Source: Rhabdornis inornatus (taxonomy: Eukaryota; Chordata; Aves; Passeriformes; Rhabdornithidae). Taken from it: a DNA stretch of 64,000 bases. Each line of letters starts with the position of its first letter. The first letter of the stretch is position 1. Below, piece after piece: positions 1 through 11,910 of this stretch. The stretch spans positions 428,885 to 492,884 of the forward strand of contig VWZS01009631.1 of NCBI GenBank assembly GCA_013397075.1. The letters run 5' to 3'. A program made the translations under genes and the position numbers. The notes under the pieces are model-generated. The model made no database searches, was not told the DNA's origin, and was given only the letters and a program-made list of their open reading frames with translations.

Positions 1-34
1 GAGCCCTTCCAACCTCAACAATTCTGTGACTCAG
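1..34 (+). mobile_element. CR1 LINE 3' end, cut by the window edge
   Basis: The first bases read as the end of a CR1 retrotransposon: a CCCTTCCAACCTCAAC block followed by ATTCTGTGACTC, a decayed form of the short repeat that ends avian CR1 elements. CR1 is the main LINE family of birds and is usually 5'-truncated on insertion. Only the last few dozen bases are visible, so the subfamily and length cannot be judged. The match is to the remembered family pattern, not to a database search. Confidence 0.6.
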
Positions 35-1994
35 TAAAGCACATCAGGGTCTCTTCCAAGTCCCCTGCCACTGGATACTTCTACTTGTACCAGAATCTAA
101 AAGGCAGTGCAAGCTTTGGGGAGCTCTCATGAGGCAGCTTTGTTCCTGTATTGTTTTGCCTAACTCCAGCTTGACTCCAGCCTTGATAAGAAGGCTAAAC
201 ATCATCCATAGGTGATGGATGAAGACCTCTTGAGAAACATAATTGTCACCTGTTGCTTTGGCAAGTGTTCAACTCATCATCAAGACTTTACCGAAAACAC
301 TGTTATCTGACTTATGAATCCAGTTGTCAGACTAGAAATACCTACTTGACTGAAGTGTCACTGAAAATATGATTTTATTCTCTTCTTAGTAGTTTAAATT
401 TTAGTAATTTTAATTTTAATTTTATACAAATGCTGTGATAGAGAATAACAAAAATAATTTCTTCAAAAACCGAAAGATGAACTTTACTAGAACGTGGAAA
501 TTGTTTTCTTTTCCTCCCTATGTAGCTGTTAAAATTTTTCTGTTAATCATTCAATTTTCTAATATAGATTTTAAAAAATAATGCTTATATTCAAGCAGGT
601 AATATGCATTCTGAAGCAGATAAAGATGCAATTAAATAAAGGTTTTGGAAACTAAAGGCATATAGTTTAAGAATAAATTAAGAGGACAGACAAGAAACCT
701 GAACTGATTCTCCATTTATTTGCAGTGTCTACACCAGGGTAATTTTAACTGATTACAACAGTCTTAATTTTTTATTTTCACTTTTACAAGTCAAGAATCA
801 ACACAGTGGCCTGAAGAATAAGATACCATAAATGAAAATATCTTTTCTCATAAGCCACAAGAAATGGAAGCACTGTCATCAGTTCTAGTCAAACAGAGAA
901 CAGAGTAAGTGATCTCTTTTAACTGGTCCTGGGCAAATGATATGCAAATAATTCATTATTTCAGCAATCTCTGTCCAAAACCACTGTTTCGTGTTCTGAA
1001 AGATTCTAAGACAAACTTCAGCATCTTCTTTTGGTGTGAAGATTTCTTACCAATGACAATTGTCTGTACTCAGAACCACAGACCTATACATAGATGTGTC
1101 AGTCTGTCTTTCCACAGCTTGACATTTGCATGACCGCTGGGGGTAAAAAATTTAAAAATCATAATTTAAAAGCATTTTAATACAATTTGGATTTTTATTT
1201 TTAAATTGCAGAGCAGATCACACAGTATAGCTGCACCCCGCAGCAAGTGTTTGTAACTGTCACAGGAAACAGAGCATTCCTAGGAAATCACAATTCAATC
1301 TCAGGATTCCGAACTATTTAAGCCTCAAAACTCTCCATGCATGTTATCCTTTAAATTTTTATGAGATCCTTGTCTGAGCAGGTCTACAATTATTCTGTTC
1401 TGTGTTTAAAAAGGACATAAGATTTCCTCAAATCATTGCTTCCAGCTGGAGCATTCATGTGATAAAATTAGGATGCTAGGAAAACACTCAAGGCAAATAG
1501 GATTGATTTAAAAGTCAGACGATGCATTTCAGCATCTCTGATGATATCAGCTGTGTTCTGCTCCCTGGTATCTGCATGCAGCAAAGCCTTCTTGGTATTG
1601 TGAAACTGCACCGAGCAGAAAACCCTTGTGAGGAGCAGGATGGGTCCAATGATATATGCCGTAAGATGGGTGAGCCTGATGTTCCCTCAAGCTCTTTCAG
1701 CATTTCCTAGGTTCATGATAGGCTACAGGACCTTGGGCAAATGTCAGTGGTGAAACTTCAATGAATGTAAAAATGAAATCAGCAAGAAAAACAAACACAG
1801 AAATTAAGCCATTAAATCATAACAAATTGACACCCTCCGTGAGAACGAGAAGGTGGGCTGATTCTTCTCACTGACTCAAAATCTATCATCTCACTCTTAA
1901 AATATGCAAAAGGTTATTACAAAGAGAAATGCAGACCAGGAATAGTCTAATCTGTAATAGTAGAAGATACAATAGTAGTATGGAAGAATTAAGC

Positions 1995-2060
1995 AAAAAA
2001 AAAAAAACCAAAAAACAAACAAACAAAAAAAACCCAACCAGAAAAAAAAATCCCCAAACC
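1995..2060. repeat. A-rich low-complexity tract
   Basis: A run of 13 A is followed by an (A)nC-type simple sequence, with CAAACAAACA units and a second A run ending near 2050. It could be a degenerated poly(A) tail of an old retroposed sequence or plain simple repeat. No target-site duplication or body of a retroelement was recognised beside it. The short open frame that crosses it (rich in Lys, Asn and Thr) is a product of the base composition and is not a gene. Confidence 0.75.
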
Positions 2061-5000
2061 TCTAACAGCACAATTAGTGATAATTACCCTGTGAGAGAAA
2101 CTCCTTATGAGACTGTAAATCCCTCATCACTGGTGCATCTCACAAACAGGTATGCAAACAATTGTCAAGAATGATTTGATATATCTGATTCTGTCCTCAG
2201 CAGGGAGCTTCACTGACAAGCTCTTACATACCCTTAGACTGTACTTTTATGGATAACATATGAAAACAGGGACAAACAAAAATATTTACATAACATCTGC
2301 TGATTTAGTATATAAGCCCACATACAAATAAGGCAAGTTTTAAAAAATATTTTTTGTCCCACTAGAAACAGATAAACAGCTGGAATTTGGTAGAATATGG
2401 CATGAGCATTGAGTCTTCTGAAAATCCAAAGCAAATTTATTGAACATGAGACCTTGAAAAATATGATTACTAGAGACTAACTCCATTTCAATGGAAGGAG
2501 GCTGATTCAATTTCCAGCATTAATCCTTACCAACATGAAGTCTGTCATGATCTTAGCACTGCTTATAAGGGTAGGATAAGTGATTTTAATTTAATAGGGT
2601 ATGATTTTCAGCAATGTGTCTTAAATAATTACAGGGAAATCTCTGGGCTTTCATGGTTTGAAGCAAGTCACTGTCATGATGTCAGTGGATGAACAAATCA
2701 GAAATTATCAGTTTCCAAAACCAAATTGAATTATTTAAAAAAATGACACTGAACTCCAAAATAAGCTAAATTCTTACTCAGTGATTAGCAGACAGGGATA
2801 CATGGTGGGAGGAAGGCGTAAGGGGTAGAGTATGAACGTTCACTTTAAAATTTTAAAAGAAGGAGGTGTGTTTCTCACAGTAGGCCAGTAATCTAGGGTA
2901 CTGAACATTTAGTGTCACATGGGGGCCTTAAGAAGCGCTTATCTGTGTCTACATATATTTGAAGTTCCTCTGTCATGGGCTTTTGCCATAATGGCTTGCC
3001 CATTCTTTAGAGTGTTTCAAAAATTTCTGACAACCATCTAGTGCAATATTAAGAATGAAATCCAGCCTCCTGTATACTTCTAGAGTATAGCAGTGTCAAA
3101 ACTCTCAAAGACTTCAGCATGACTGACGTTGGAATGTTGCTCCCTAAATCCTGCTTCTTGAGTCCACTCTTTATTTGATATCGGTGTTTCTCATAACAAG
3201 AAAACTGTTCCCGTTAACAGACATGGCAGGCAGTGATAAGGAGCTCTCTGGCACACTGCAGTCTGCACCCCTCATGGATCCTGTCTTTGATTATGTCTCG
3301 GTAAAAAATGGGAGAGGCTCATTCAGTTTCCTGCCTGGAAGTCAAAGCTTCCTGTATAGCTTGTTCTGCCAATGATCAGCTTTAGCTAAGTGACACAAGC
3401 CTGACCAAGCAAATTCTGATAGAACAGTTTTTAGTCATCTGGTCTAGGTTTCCCTGGTGTATCACAGCTTTTTACACATGTAAGAAAGTCAGCACATTTT
3501 AAAATAGAAATTAGAAACAAATATTGGAAAAAGGAAATGCTGTCACATAAAATGTATGAGTTTGGTAACCAGCCTTCCACATGGTTTTTATATGGGTGCA
3601 TGTGGGTTTTTTTTATTTGCCAGCTATCTTCAAGGTTTTTCTTCCGGTACAAGATTTTTAGATAAATTCAACTCGTAATTTTGAATACTTTACTTTTACA
3701 AAGTGAGGAATTTTGAGCCTCAAAACAGTATTACCATGTGCACTAGTTAGTAAATTGAGTAATTTTATAGATGGTTTTAATGTGTTTATAAAATAGATGG
3801 GGTTTCTGCTGACTAAACAGAAACCCAAAATCCAGTTAAAGATCATTTCATGGCACTTAAAAGCAAATTCTATATTAAAGCTACTGCAATGGATAATTAT
3901 AACAGAGATGCAGTGAGTGATTTGTACTTCAAAAATTAACTTTGTTCAAACTCTGAATGCACATGAGCAATGATCAGAGATGCATAGATTTTGATGAGAT
4001 TTTCTTTCAGTGGTTTTGTCCAATGAAGGAATATAATGCCTCAGAACACAAATGATAGGGTTCATGTATCTTGGAAAAAAATATTTGCTAATAGATGATC
4101 ACACAAAGTTTTAAATCTCTTAAGCAGTTTTCTCAGTGAGCTTAAAGAGAGCAACAGATCTTTGAGAATTTTGACAAGGAAACCAACCATCCTGAAAGAG
4201 AGGAACAGATTTGTTTGAATTTATACAACCCATAAAAAAATTAAACCTGCTTAGATGAGCAGAAGTTTAATTTATTTTCTTCCCCAAAGTTTTTGACAGA
4301 GTTAAAAAAGAAGCAGACTTTCAAATGTTAGGGAAAAAATTGAGAGCAACAGTTATCTTTTTTTATGCTTAAATATTTCAGATAAGACCAGGAAACAGAT
4401 TTCTCTAGCTTAAAAAGAGAAGCTGGAAAGATTTGCTTTCTCTGTCACTCAGATACACAAAGACACACCAACAATCAAAAGAGCCAGAGTTTGTGTTTAG
4501 TATTTTACATCGCCTAACCAATTTTTTATTTCTTAATTCTGCCACAAGCAAATACTTCCTGACTTTCTGAAGCAGAAAGTGACACTGAATCTGACTGGAC
4601 TGATGGAGATACAAGAGTATGATCTATTTCATACATGCCCTTTTTTAACCTCCCTGTACCCACAACTACAGCCACAAAACCCAGAACATCTACTGTAATA
4701 TAAGAGCCCCATTGTGTCTCAACCCTACAACCCTGACTGAAGATACTCAGCAACTTCTTCAATTCACCAGTGAAGTGATTCTGGACCTTTCTTGCCACTG
4801 TGTGAAGGCAATTCCAAAAGCTTCAGAGAGGAGCTAGGCTAGGGGTCCGCTTTGTTTAACAATCCTTTTAGAAAGCACATGGCTAAATCCAAGGGACAAC
4901 AGAAACTTCAGTCCTGTCTGGCCAACGGGGTTCACTGGCTGTGAGTTTATTCTTATTCATATAGCTTTCTGGTGCACTTATACAAGAGCCAGGCATTTTA

Positions 5001-6908
5001 GGGACTTAAGGTACATTACCCTGATTTTACTGTTGGCAAAGCACTCAGACACAGTAGGTTTGAAAGGCACAACCCACTCAAACATGCTATTATTAGAACC
5101 AGGTGGGAAATAATTTTCCCAATCTGGGAACACTTTTAAAATTAAGAAAAGAAGAACTCTTTCCACGGTAAATTGGGAATAAAAGCCAAAATTGCCACAA
5201 AATCTGCAAATTGGAAATGAGTGGAAATCAGTAGAAACAATTTGGCTAAATAGAGAGAAACCATTAAAAGTTTGGGATGAAAAGTGATCAAATTTGAAAA
5301 AAGTATTCAGAAGATACAGATATGGTAGAAGACACACTGTAGCAGAAGGGAATTGATGTAAACATTGTCCTTAAAATTATAGTCATTAATAATTACCATG
5401 AAGGATAAATAAATATATTGATGAGAGCATCTACGTTTCTTGAAAACATCCAATTCATAGAGTTCTTATTTCCTTTTCCCTTTAAATTTATATGCTTGCT
5501 CACAGAAATCAGTCACAAAATTTGCTCACAACATGCTGTAGATTTGGATTTAGAAATAGCAACAGCAGAATCTTCAGTATTTGAACTCAAATTCCTTCAT
5601 AAGGCCCCTGAACTAAAAGGTTGATAGTGTATAGGTTTTTATGTCTGCTTTTCAGCTTCAAAGAGAGGTACAATATACCACAAAGCCTATGAGAGCCTGG
5701 AAAGAAATGTCACCTTCAGAATATGCCTGTAAATGCTGGACTGGGAAGACTTTCACTTCACAGAATCAGATGTCATGTTAATCCCGTAGTACAGGTGAAT
5801 ATTTCCCCATAAGTATCACTTTCTGTGTTAGGCATCTTTGAAAATTTGAGTAAAAAAACATACAAATAAAACAACTTTCATTAGAAAAAACCAACTTCTG
5901 AAAGCTGTGTAACAAAAACTCAGCATGGCTGTCTAGATGCATTTCATGATTATTTGTTTGGCTATGCAATGTCACACAGTGAATGCAAGGTCAGATTCAC
6001 CTTTGACATTGGAGGAAAATCTTAACTGAGATTAATAGATTATGATCCCTTATAGTAGTGGTAAAACTAAACTCTCACTTCATGCACTTCCACATAATAG
6101 AAAAGACACAGAGTCTCTAAAACTCAGGGTTTGTAGTTTCTGCAGTTTTTATGTTGTTCTTCCAATGCCCCGCAGATATTTATGAGATATGTTTAACAAC
6201 AGTGTATTTAACTAGGCAACAGAGTTCCATTGTCAAGACAGGATGGCCTTACGGCAGAAATCGTAACATGCTTTCAAGTCTGGTGATGTGTTTTCCAGTT
6301 CCATGATGAATCTTGTTTACATTTCTCTAGTTCTTTGTAATGTCACTGCAAGAGCAGCAGAGCAGGATACCCTAACTCAGCTTTCAGTGGTACTAGGATT
6401 GACAAGGTGCGTGCTCCAGTTTTAAATGGAGTTTTTGCCCCAGGAATGTGGTTATGATGCCAAGAATAGAGTTAGAGCAAATAAGGTGGATTCAAGAGCA
6501 AAATTACCCCCATAAATTCAAAGGCAGGTATTACCTAAACCAGGTAAAATAAAACATGCTACCTCATTTTTAGTACTATGTCTCTTATTTTGTGTTCAGG
6601 AATGGAAAACAGAAAGATTTAGTATAATATCAGGGCAAGAAATCTCCTTTCTAAAAATCACTTTTTGAGCATTTTGCCATTAGGCATTTCTAAGATGACA
6701 AAAAGTTTCACAACAGCAAATGATAAGCAACAGATATTCTTCAGCATAATTATTTTAAAAACTGATGGCTGTAAATATGTCTCAGAAAAGACGAGTGAAT
6801 CCAATATACCGTAAGAAATATCATCATTTCTTTCCTTGCATCTTAAAATATATTCTAGGCAGCTACCTCCTTGTTTTGGAAAGCATACGCTGTTTTAAGC
6901 AACAAAAT

Positions 6909-6986
6909 ATCCTGGTTTTATATGCAGCAACTCTAACATGGTTCTTTACTGTATTTTTCTAACATCCTGGTTTTTATATGCTGCAA
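6909..6986. repeat. Two close direct copies of a 22-bp block
   Basis: A block reading ATCCTGGTTTTATATGCAGC at 6909 recurs at 6964 with one extra T and one substitution (GCAGCAA versus GCTGCAA). The copies are 55 bases apart, and the words CTAACAT precede the second copy and also lie between the two. This looks like a local duplication of about 55 bp whose spacer has since diverged. No function is implied. Confidence 0.65.
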
Positions 6987-8870
6987 TAATCAATCATTCC
7001 CTGCTAGAAAGAAACGTGCTATTTCTAACATTTTATTTTTAACAGCATGTTTCATAATACATCACATTCAATTCCATTTGTGAGCTCCCTAAAGCCCAAA
7101 ATAGCAGTAAAAGATGGACAGTTTCTGGGTAAGAAAAATATTTTGGCTGAGGATATTTACAACTTGGAAATATTTAATCCTTAATAAAATAAAGGTTAGC
7201 TGCTCTGAAGCTGATAATTAGAGCTCAAAAACACTAAGGCTGCCTAATAAATTCTGGTATGTAGATATGGAAGTTCCATCTATGTTTTGATAAATCTTAT
7301 TCTGTTCTCCAAATGCTAACTTGAACCAGGAGTCCTGGTTAGGGCTGAAAGCATGAAAAGCTATTTTTAGCTCTCATTCCCTGTGTGAGGATCCAAATGG
7401 GCTACATAGACCCCAGTGAATGGTGCTTACAAAATATTTGCATGGGGACAATGGTGAAAGCCAGAAGCGCTGTATCTAGCACAGAAACCTCTGCCTAGTA
7501 GACATATGGTTCTTAAATTGGCCTAAGTAGCTTAGATGGCTACTGCAAGGACCCTAAATTACACTAAATGTATTGTGAGAATAAGCAAAGAGGATATAAT
7601 AATCTTTGAAATTGCTGAAAGTTTAGCAACAGGAGAGGCCATATTCATATTTTCTATCATCAGAGAGATAGACTGTCTAGGATTCGATGACCCTTTGTGT
7701 GATCATACTGTATTTTAGCATATTTCATTACAAAATAAAGAATCAAAAAATTAACTGCTCAAACTTTAGAGTCAGTTTCAAGTCTTCATACTTGGGCACA
7801 TAGATCTGGTTTAGGTTTTCAAAAAGGCTCACTCTGTCTGGGAGCACAGTATTTTTGAGGTCTGATCACTTAATCAGGCAATAAAAGTGAGTTGGACAGA
7901 GTTTTATTGGTAAATTAATACCTAGTTATTACTGATTTAATCAGAAAAAAAAATGAGAGCATATGTGGAAAATTATATTTAAAGAACTGGTAGTCTAGAG
8001 GTATATAATGTTCAAAGTAATGTGTCCTTCCACCAGAACATATTACAATTGTAGAAAAAGTGGTTAATTACACAGAAATGCTGAAACTAATCTATTGATC
8101 CAGAAAAGTAGTAACTTGGAATAATAAAAGAGGATGACAACATTAATCCTCTCTTAGAATTGAAGAACACAATTACACCCTGTATGATAAAATAAGCATG
8201 TGTTTGCTGGAAGCAGGCAAAATTTTGAGAATCGGTACTGCAGCCCCACCAGATAATAAAAGAAATTTACACTGTGTCTAGAATTAAAGAGAAAAGATTG
8301 TCATTTTAAATATACTTGTAACGCATAATTAGATACTCTTTTTTTTTCTCTTTTTCTCTGATGCTTTAATAAGGATAGAATTTGATTCTATTTTCATTGG
8401 CTAGCCCACAGTGATCCTTTGGGGACTTGTGTAACAGAGTCTATGAAGAATATTTGAAAATCTCATCTGCCAAATTTATAGTCAAGGAGATGAATTTTCT
8501 GTTACTCTTATTTCCAGCTCTTTCAAATGTCTATTTGGGCATGTATTTTCCTACTGCTTAACACCTCTGAAATGCTTTGTTTGCTTGGCAGGCTGATCAC
8601 ATATTTTACGAAAATACTTTAGCAGAGTAAAGCAAACTGTTTTCCCTATAGCTGTCTGATAGATTTGCCAATGGCAAAGTGTCACGTTATTAGCAATTAT
8701 TTCCAAGTTGCCATAACATCTCTAAAGCATTTAGCAAGCCACTGTCTTAATTTACATTTTTAAATGAAGCATCTAACAGAGTATTTTAGATGCTTGAGTG
8801 TGTTTGATAAAGGTTTTGGATATTTACTGAAATCTTAAAAGTTAAAAGTGCTTCTGTGTTTTTTTTATGA

Positions 8871-8902
8871 TAGATCTGTAGATCTATCTATGTATAGATC
8901 TA
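8871..8902. repeat. Cluster of three AGATCT palindromes with a 9-bp inverted repeat
   Basis: AGATCT occurs at 8872, 8880 and 8896. The segment TAGATCTAT at 8879-8887 is the exact reverse complement of ATAGATCTA at 8894-8902, with a 6-base spacer. It is a small cruciform-capable simple sequence, probably grown from a TAGA/TCTA-type microsatellite. Confidence 0.6.
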
Positions 8903-10370
8903 GAAAATTCTTTTGAGAAAGTCATGATTTGAGCATGTTAATGAACAAAAAAGATAAACATTGTATTTCCCTCTGACGAAGAAAAAAAAAGCATGTCCAT
9001 GCCTCCTCCTTTTATACATGATGACATAAAGAATTGTATGTATCAAACCAGGAAAGGCTGTCAGAGCAAAGAGTGGGTTTATTTATGCAACATGTGAGCT
9101 GTGGCATATGATGATCAGCTAAAAGCCCAATGGATTCTAAAAACTCGAATATTTCAATTGAAGGGTATCTAAATGACTCAGTGCAGACTCTCTCATTTTT
9201 TCTGTTATGATAACAATGGAATTTAAGGCTTTTCTATGAAGGACGTAGAGCATACCTGCTCTTTTTTACTCCTTTGAACATTATGGCAGACAAGTTAGAA
9301 GGAATCATCACTTAGATCATTTTATCAGTGATGCAAGTGAAATTACACAGTAAGTTTACCATCTGGTGGGAAGGGTCTACATTGTGTTTCACTGGTTTCA
9401 AATACATTACGCCACTGCAGGAACACACAACATGTCCATTTAAAAGTCAAGTTGATGCACATTTGATTGAGTATGAATGTATGTTTATGGCAAGATTTCC
9501 TTGCAGGAAAACATACTGGCCTCACCTGACTCACAGCTTCTAATTCCAGTATTTTGATAATAGTGGCCATACAGAATATGTGGCCTTTTTATACCAATGT
9601 ATAAGTTTTTCTTACATTTCCATGAATTCGTCTGTTTCAGGATTTCTCTTAGGTTTGTTTCAGAAAATGTAACGAACTTCTATTTTGATTTTTAGCTGAC
9701 ATTTTCTTTCAAATGACCATAGTTAAATGTCTTCTAATTTTACAGCATGATATAAAAGATGAAGAAACTTCTCCATAGTTAAAAAAAAAGTATTTGTCTT
9801 GACATGAGTGTAATATACATTTATATATAAATAATATGAATATAATACAAATTTAGCACATGATATTTCATAAATTACATAAACATTCTTTATATTGTAG
9901 CATTGCTGGAGGGAGGGCATCAAATACAGTGAATTGATCTGTTTTATTTTTAATTTATAACCTTGGCCATAGGAAATCAATTTAATGGAGCTACTTCTGG
10001 AATGAATCCAGGACTCCACATAACTCCAGGATTGCAGACCTCTATTCCAGTGAGTTCTCTCTAGCTTCCTGGTGTTATCCTGTGTGGTATGTGTTAATGT
10101 ATCAATAGTTTTAAGGTCTAAAAAAATCTTTGTACTGACTTCCCCATTCTGGACCATCTGTTGTCCTCAAATCACATATGCAGTTTACTTTTCCCTCCAG
10201 CTCTACATTTGTTTTTACAGTCAGCTTGGGCAACAAATTCAGAAGCAAGGTATAGGGTGTATGTACCTAAGTATCTGATTTTTGTTGAATTAATTATATG
10301 ATTGTATTTTGCTAATGATTCAAAGAGAATTCTCAGTCAGAATGAAAATCATACATTAATTCCTTTGTCC

Positions 10371-10440
10371 AGTGCATCAATTTAGTTTCAAATACAACAC
10401 AGTGACGACTGTGCTGTATTTGAAACTAAATTGATGCACT
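10371..10440. repeat. 70-bp near-perfect inverted repeat (hairpin)
   Basis: The left arm at 10371-10403 and the right arm at 10408-10440 are 33 bases each and reverse complementary at 32 of 33 positions, separated by the four bases GACG. The single mismatch lies seven pairs from the loop. It is A against C in a + strand RNA but becomes a U-G wobble in a minus-strand RNA, which could pair along the whole stem. Symmetry stops abruptly at both outer ends. No recognised transposon terminal repeat or target duplication flanks it. Possible origins are a microRNA or hairpin-siRNA precursor, a tiny inverted-repeat element, or a template-switch mutation. None can be settled from this sequence alone. 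Confidence 0.95.
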
Positions 10441-11791
10441 GACTTTGAATCACGATATGACTCCTCCTTTTTTTCTCTTTTTTCTTTTTTATTCTTAATG
10501 CTGTATAATGCTATTAACACAGACTTAAAGAAAATACTTTAAAGCTCTTTGAAGATTAATTATGAAATCATGTATCAGAATTGTGCTTATACTCCCACAA
10601 CACTGCAATATACACAATGGCAGTGCGTAGGTAAAAGCACAGTCATTGTAAACTTTGTAACCTTTTCTCGGCTTAGAAAATATGGATTAACAAGTGAGGA
10701 AAAGAGGAAAAGAGCAGGCACAGCAGTTTCCTCTTTCGTTCACTCAACAGCCATTACTGTGTCAGATTTTTTTTTTCAAGACTGCTGTTTTCCAGCAAAG
10801 TGAAATGCTAAATTGCTCAAACCATGAGAAATAATCAGAAAGAACTACATTCATCTTAGAGCACTGAGTCAATTTGTAGTGGAAAGTGAGAAAAAGGGGC
10901 AACCTGTTCCCTCTCCAGTGTAAATAATGTGCCTGATTTTTATCTCACATTGCTAAGAGAAAGTTCTGCTGGAGACTTCCACACCATCAGTTATGTGTCA
11001 CTTTCCTGGGATCAAGAAGACAAAATGCAAATATATTTTATTCTTATATTATTTGAAGAGTAACATTGTCTTCATGGTTTGATATGTAGCAATAATCCCA
11101 AACTGAAGTATATCTTTAGTGCTACCAAAGTTTCTATGAGAGAAATGTATCAATGTTCTTTTATATGGCACGCAGTTATATACTTGTAGTGGTACAATGT
11201 CACCAGTAAGAAGCTTCATTATTTCTCAGGGTCCACTTTGAAAATGACAAAAGACAAGTCCAACCATCCACTTGACAATCAAGCAATATTTTTCCAAGTT
11301 TAATTTCCCGAAATTATGAAAATAAATTTGCTAGGGAAAAAAAGGGGTTGTATGGGGAACTTAGTATATGATTATCTTCAAAGTGAAGAGAAAAAACAAT
11401 TGCATCAATTTAAGAAGAAATTCTGATTGTAAACATAATGTAAACAAGAGTGACCACATAGATACCACGTGCCACCTACAGCATGTGAAATTAATTGTAA
11501 CCCAGATTGTCTGATAAAAGCTTTTTCTATTGGTTGACCTATCTCCAGAAAAAAAAGAAATAAAATAAAATTACCCAATCTAAACAGCTCAGGTCCCCAA
11601 TTTTTAATTTAAGACTCCTGTAGGAGGAAAACAGCACTGATTTAAAAGAGAGGAAAGAGAACTTCTCTTTCTGATAAAATCATATCAAAGCAGAAAAATA
11701 CAAAGCTACCTCACATCCCTCCTGAAAATTCTTTTCACAACAACCTTGCAACCTTGCTTTTTTTTCTGTGAAGATGTCTTTGCAGACAATG

Positions 11792-11794
<3 letters not shown>
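10441..11794. other. Unique intron DNA, no gene seen
   Basis: AT-rich sequence with pyrimidine-rich stretches near 10466-10495 and 10768-10778. No exon, RNA gene or repeat family was recognised. Confidence 0.55.

Positions 11795-11841
<47 letters not shown>
11795..11841. repeat. Poly(T) run of 47 bases
   Basis: An uninterrupted T homopolymer runs straight into the assembly gap, so its true length is unknown. Read on the minus strand it would be a poly(A) run. It could be the tail of a retroposed copy lying to its right in minus orientation, or a simple homopolymer expansion. No retrocopy body or target duplication was recognised in the flanks. Confidence 0.9.
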
Positions 11842-11910
11842 NNNNNNNNNNNNNNNNNNNNNNNNNNNNNNNNNNNNNNNNNNNNNNNNNNNNNNNNNNN
11901 NNNNNNNNNN
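11842..11910. other. Assembly gap (69 N)
   Basis: Sixty-nine undetermined bases directly follow the T homopolymer, the usual place for short-read or Sanger assemblies to break. Translations across it that show runs of Lys, Phe or X are artefacts of the homopolymer and the gap. Confidence 0.99.

Larger units (their letters stand above)
35..10370. other. Unique AT-rich intron DNA, no gene seen
   Basis: No recognisable exon, RNA gene or full repeat family was seen here. The open frames are short, start at arbitrary ATGs and have no familiar protein motifs. Small structures inside it (A-rich tract, a duplicated 22-bp block, a cluster of AGATCT palindromes) are listed separately. Conserved non-coding elements may be present but cannot be identified from one sequence. 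Confidence 0.6.

Noticed and set aside
4978..5337. 119-codon minus-strand frame
   Set aside because: Phe- and Ser-rich translation of A-rich DNA without a known motif.
9723..10157. 144-codon minus-strand open frame
   Set aside because: The translation is rich in Tyr, Ile, Lys and Asn, as expected from AT-rich DNA, with no known motif.
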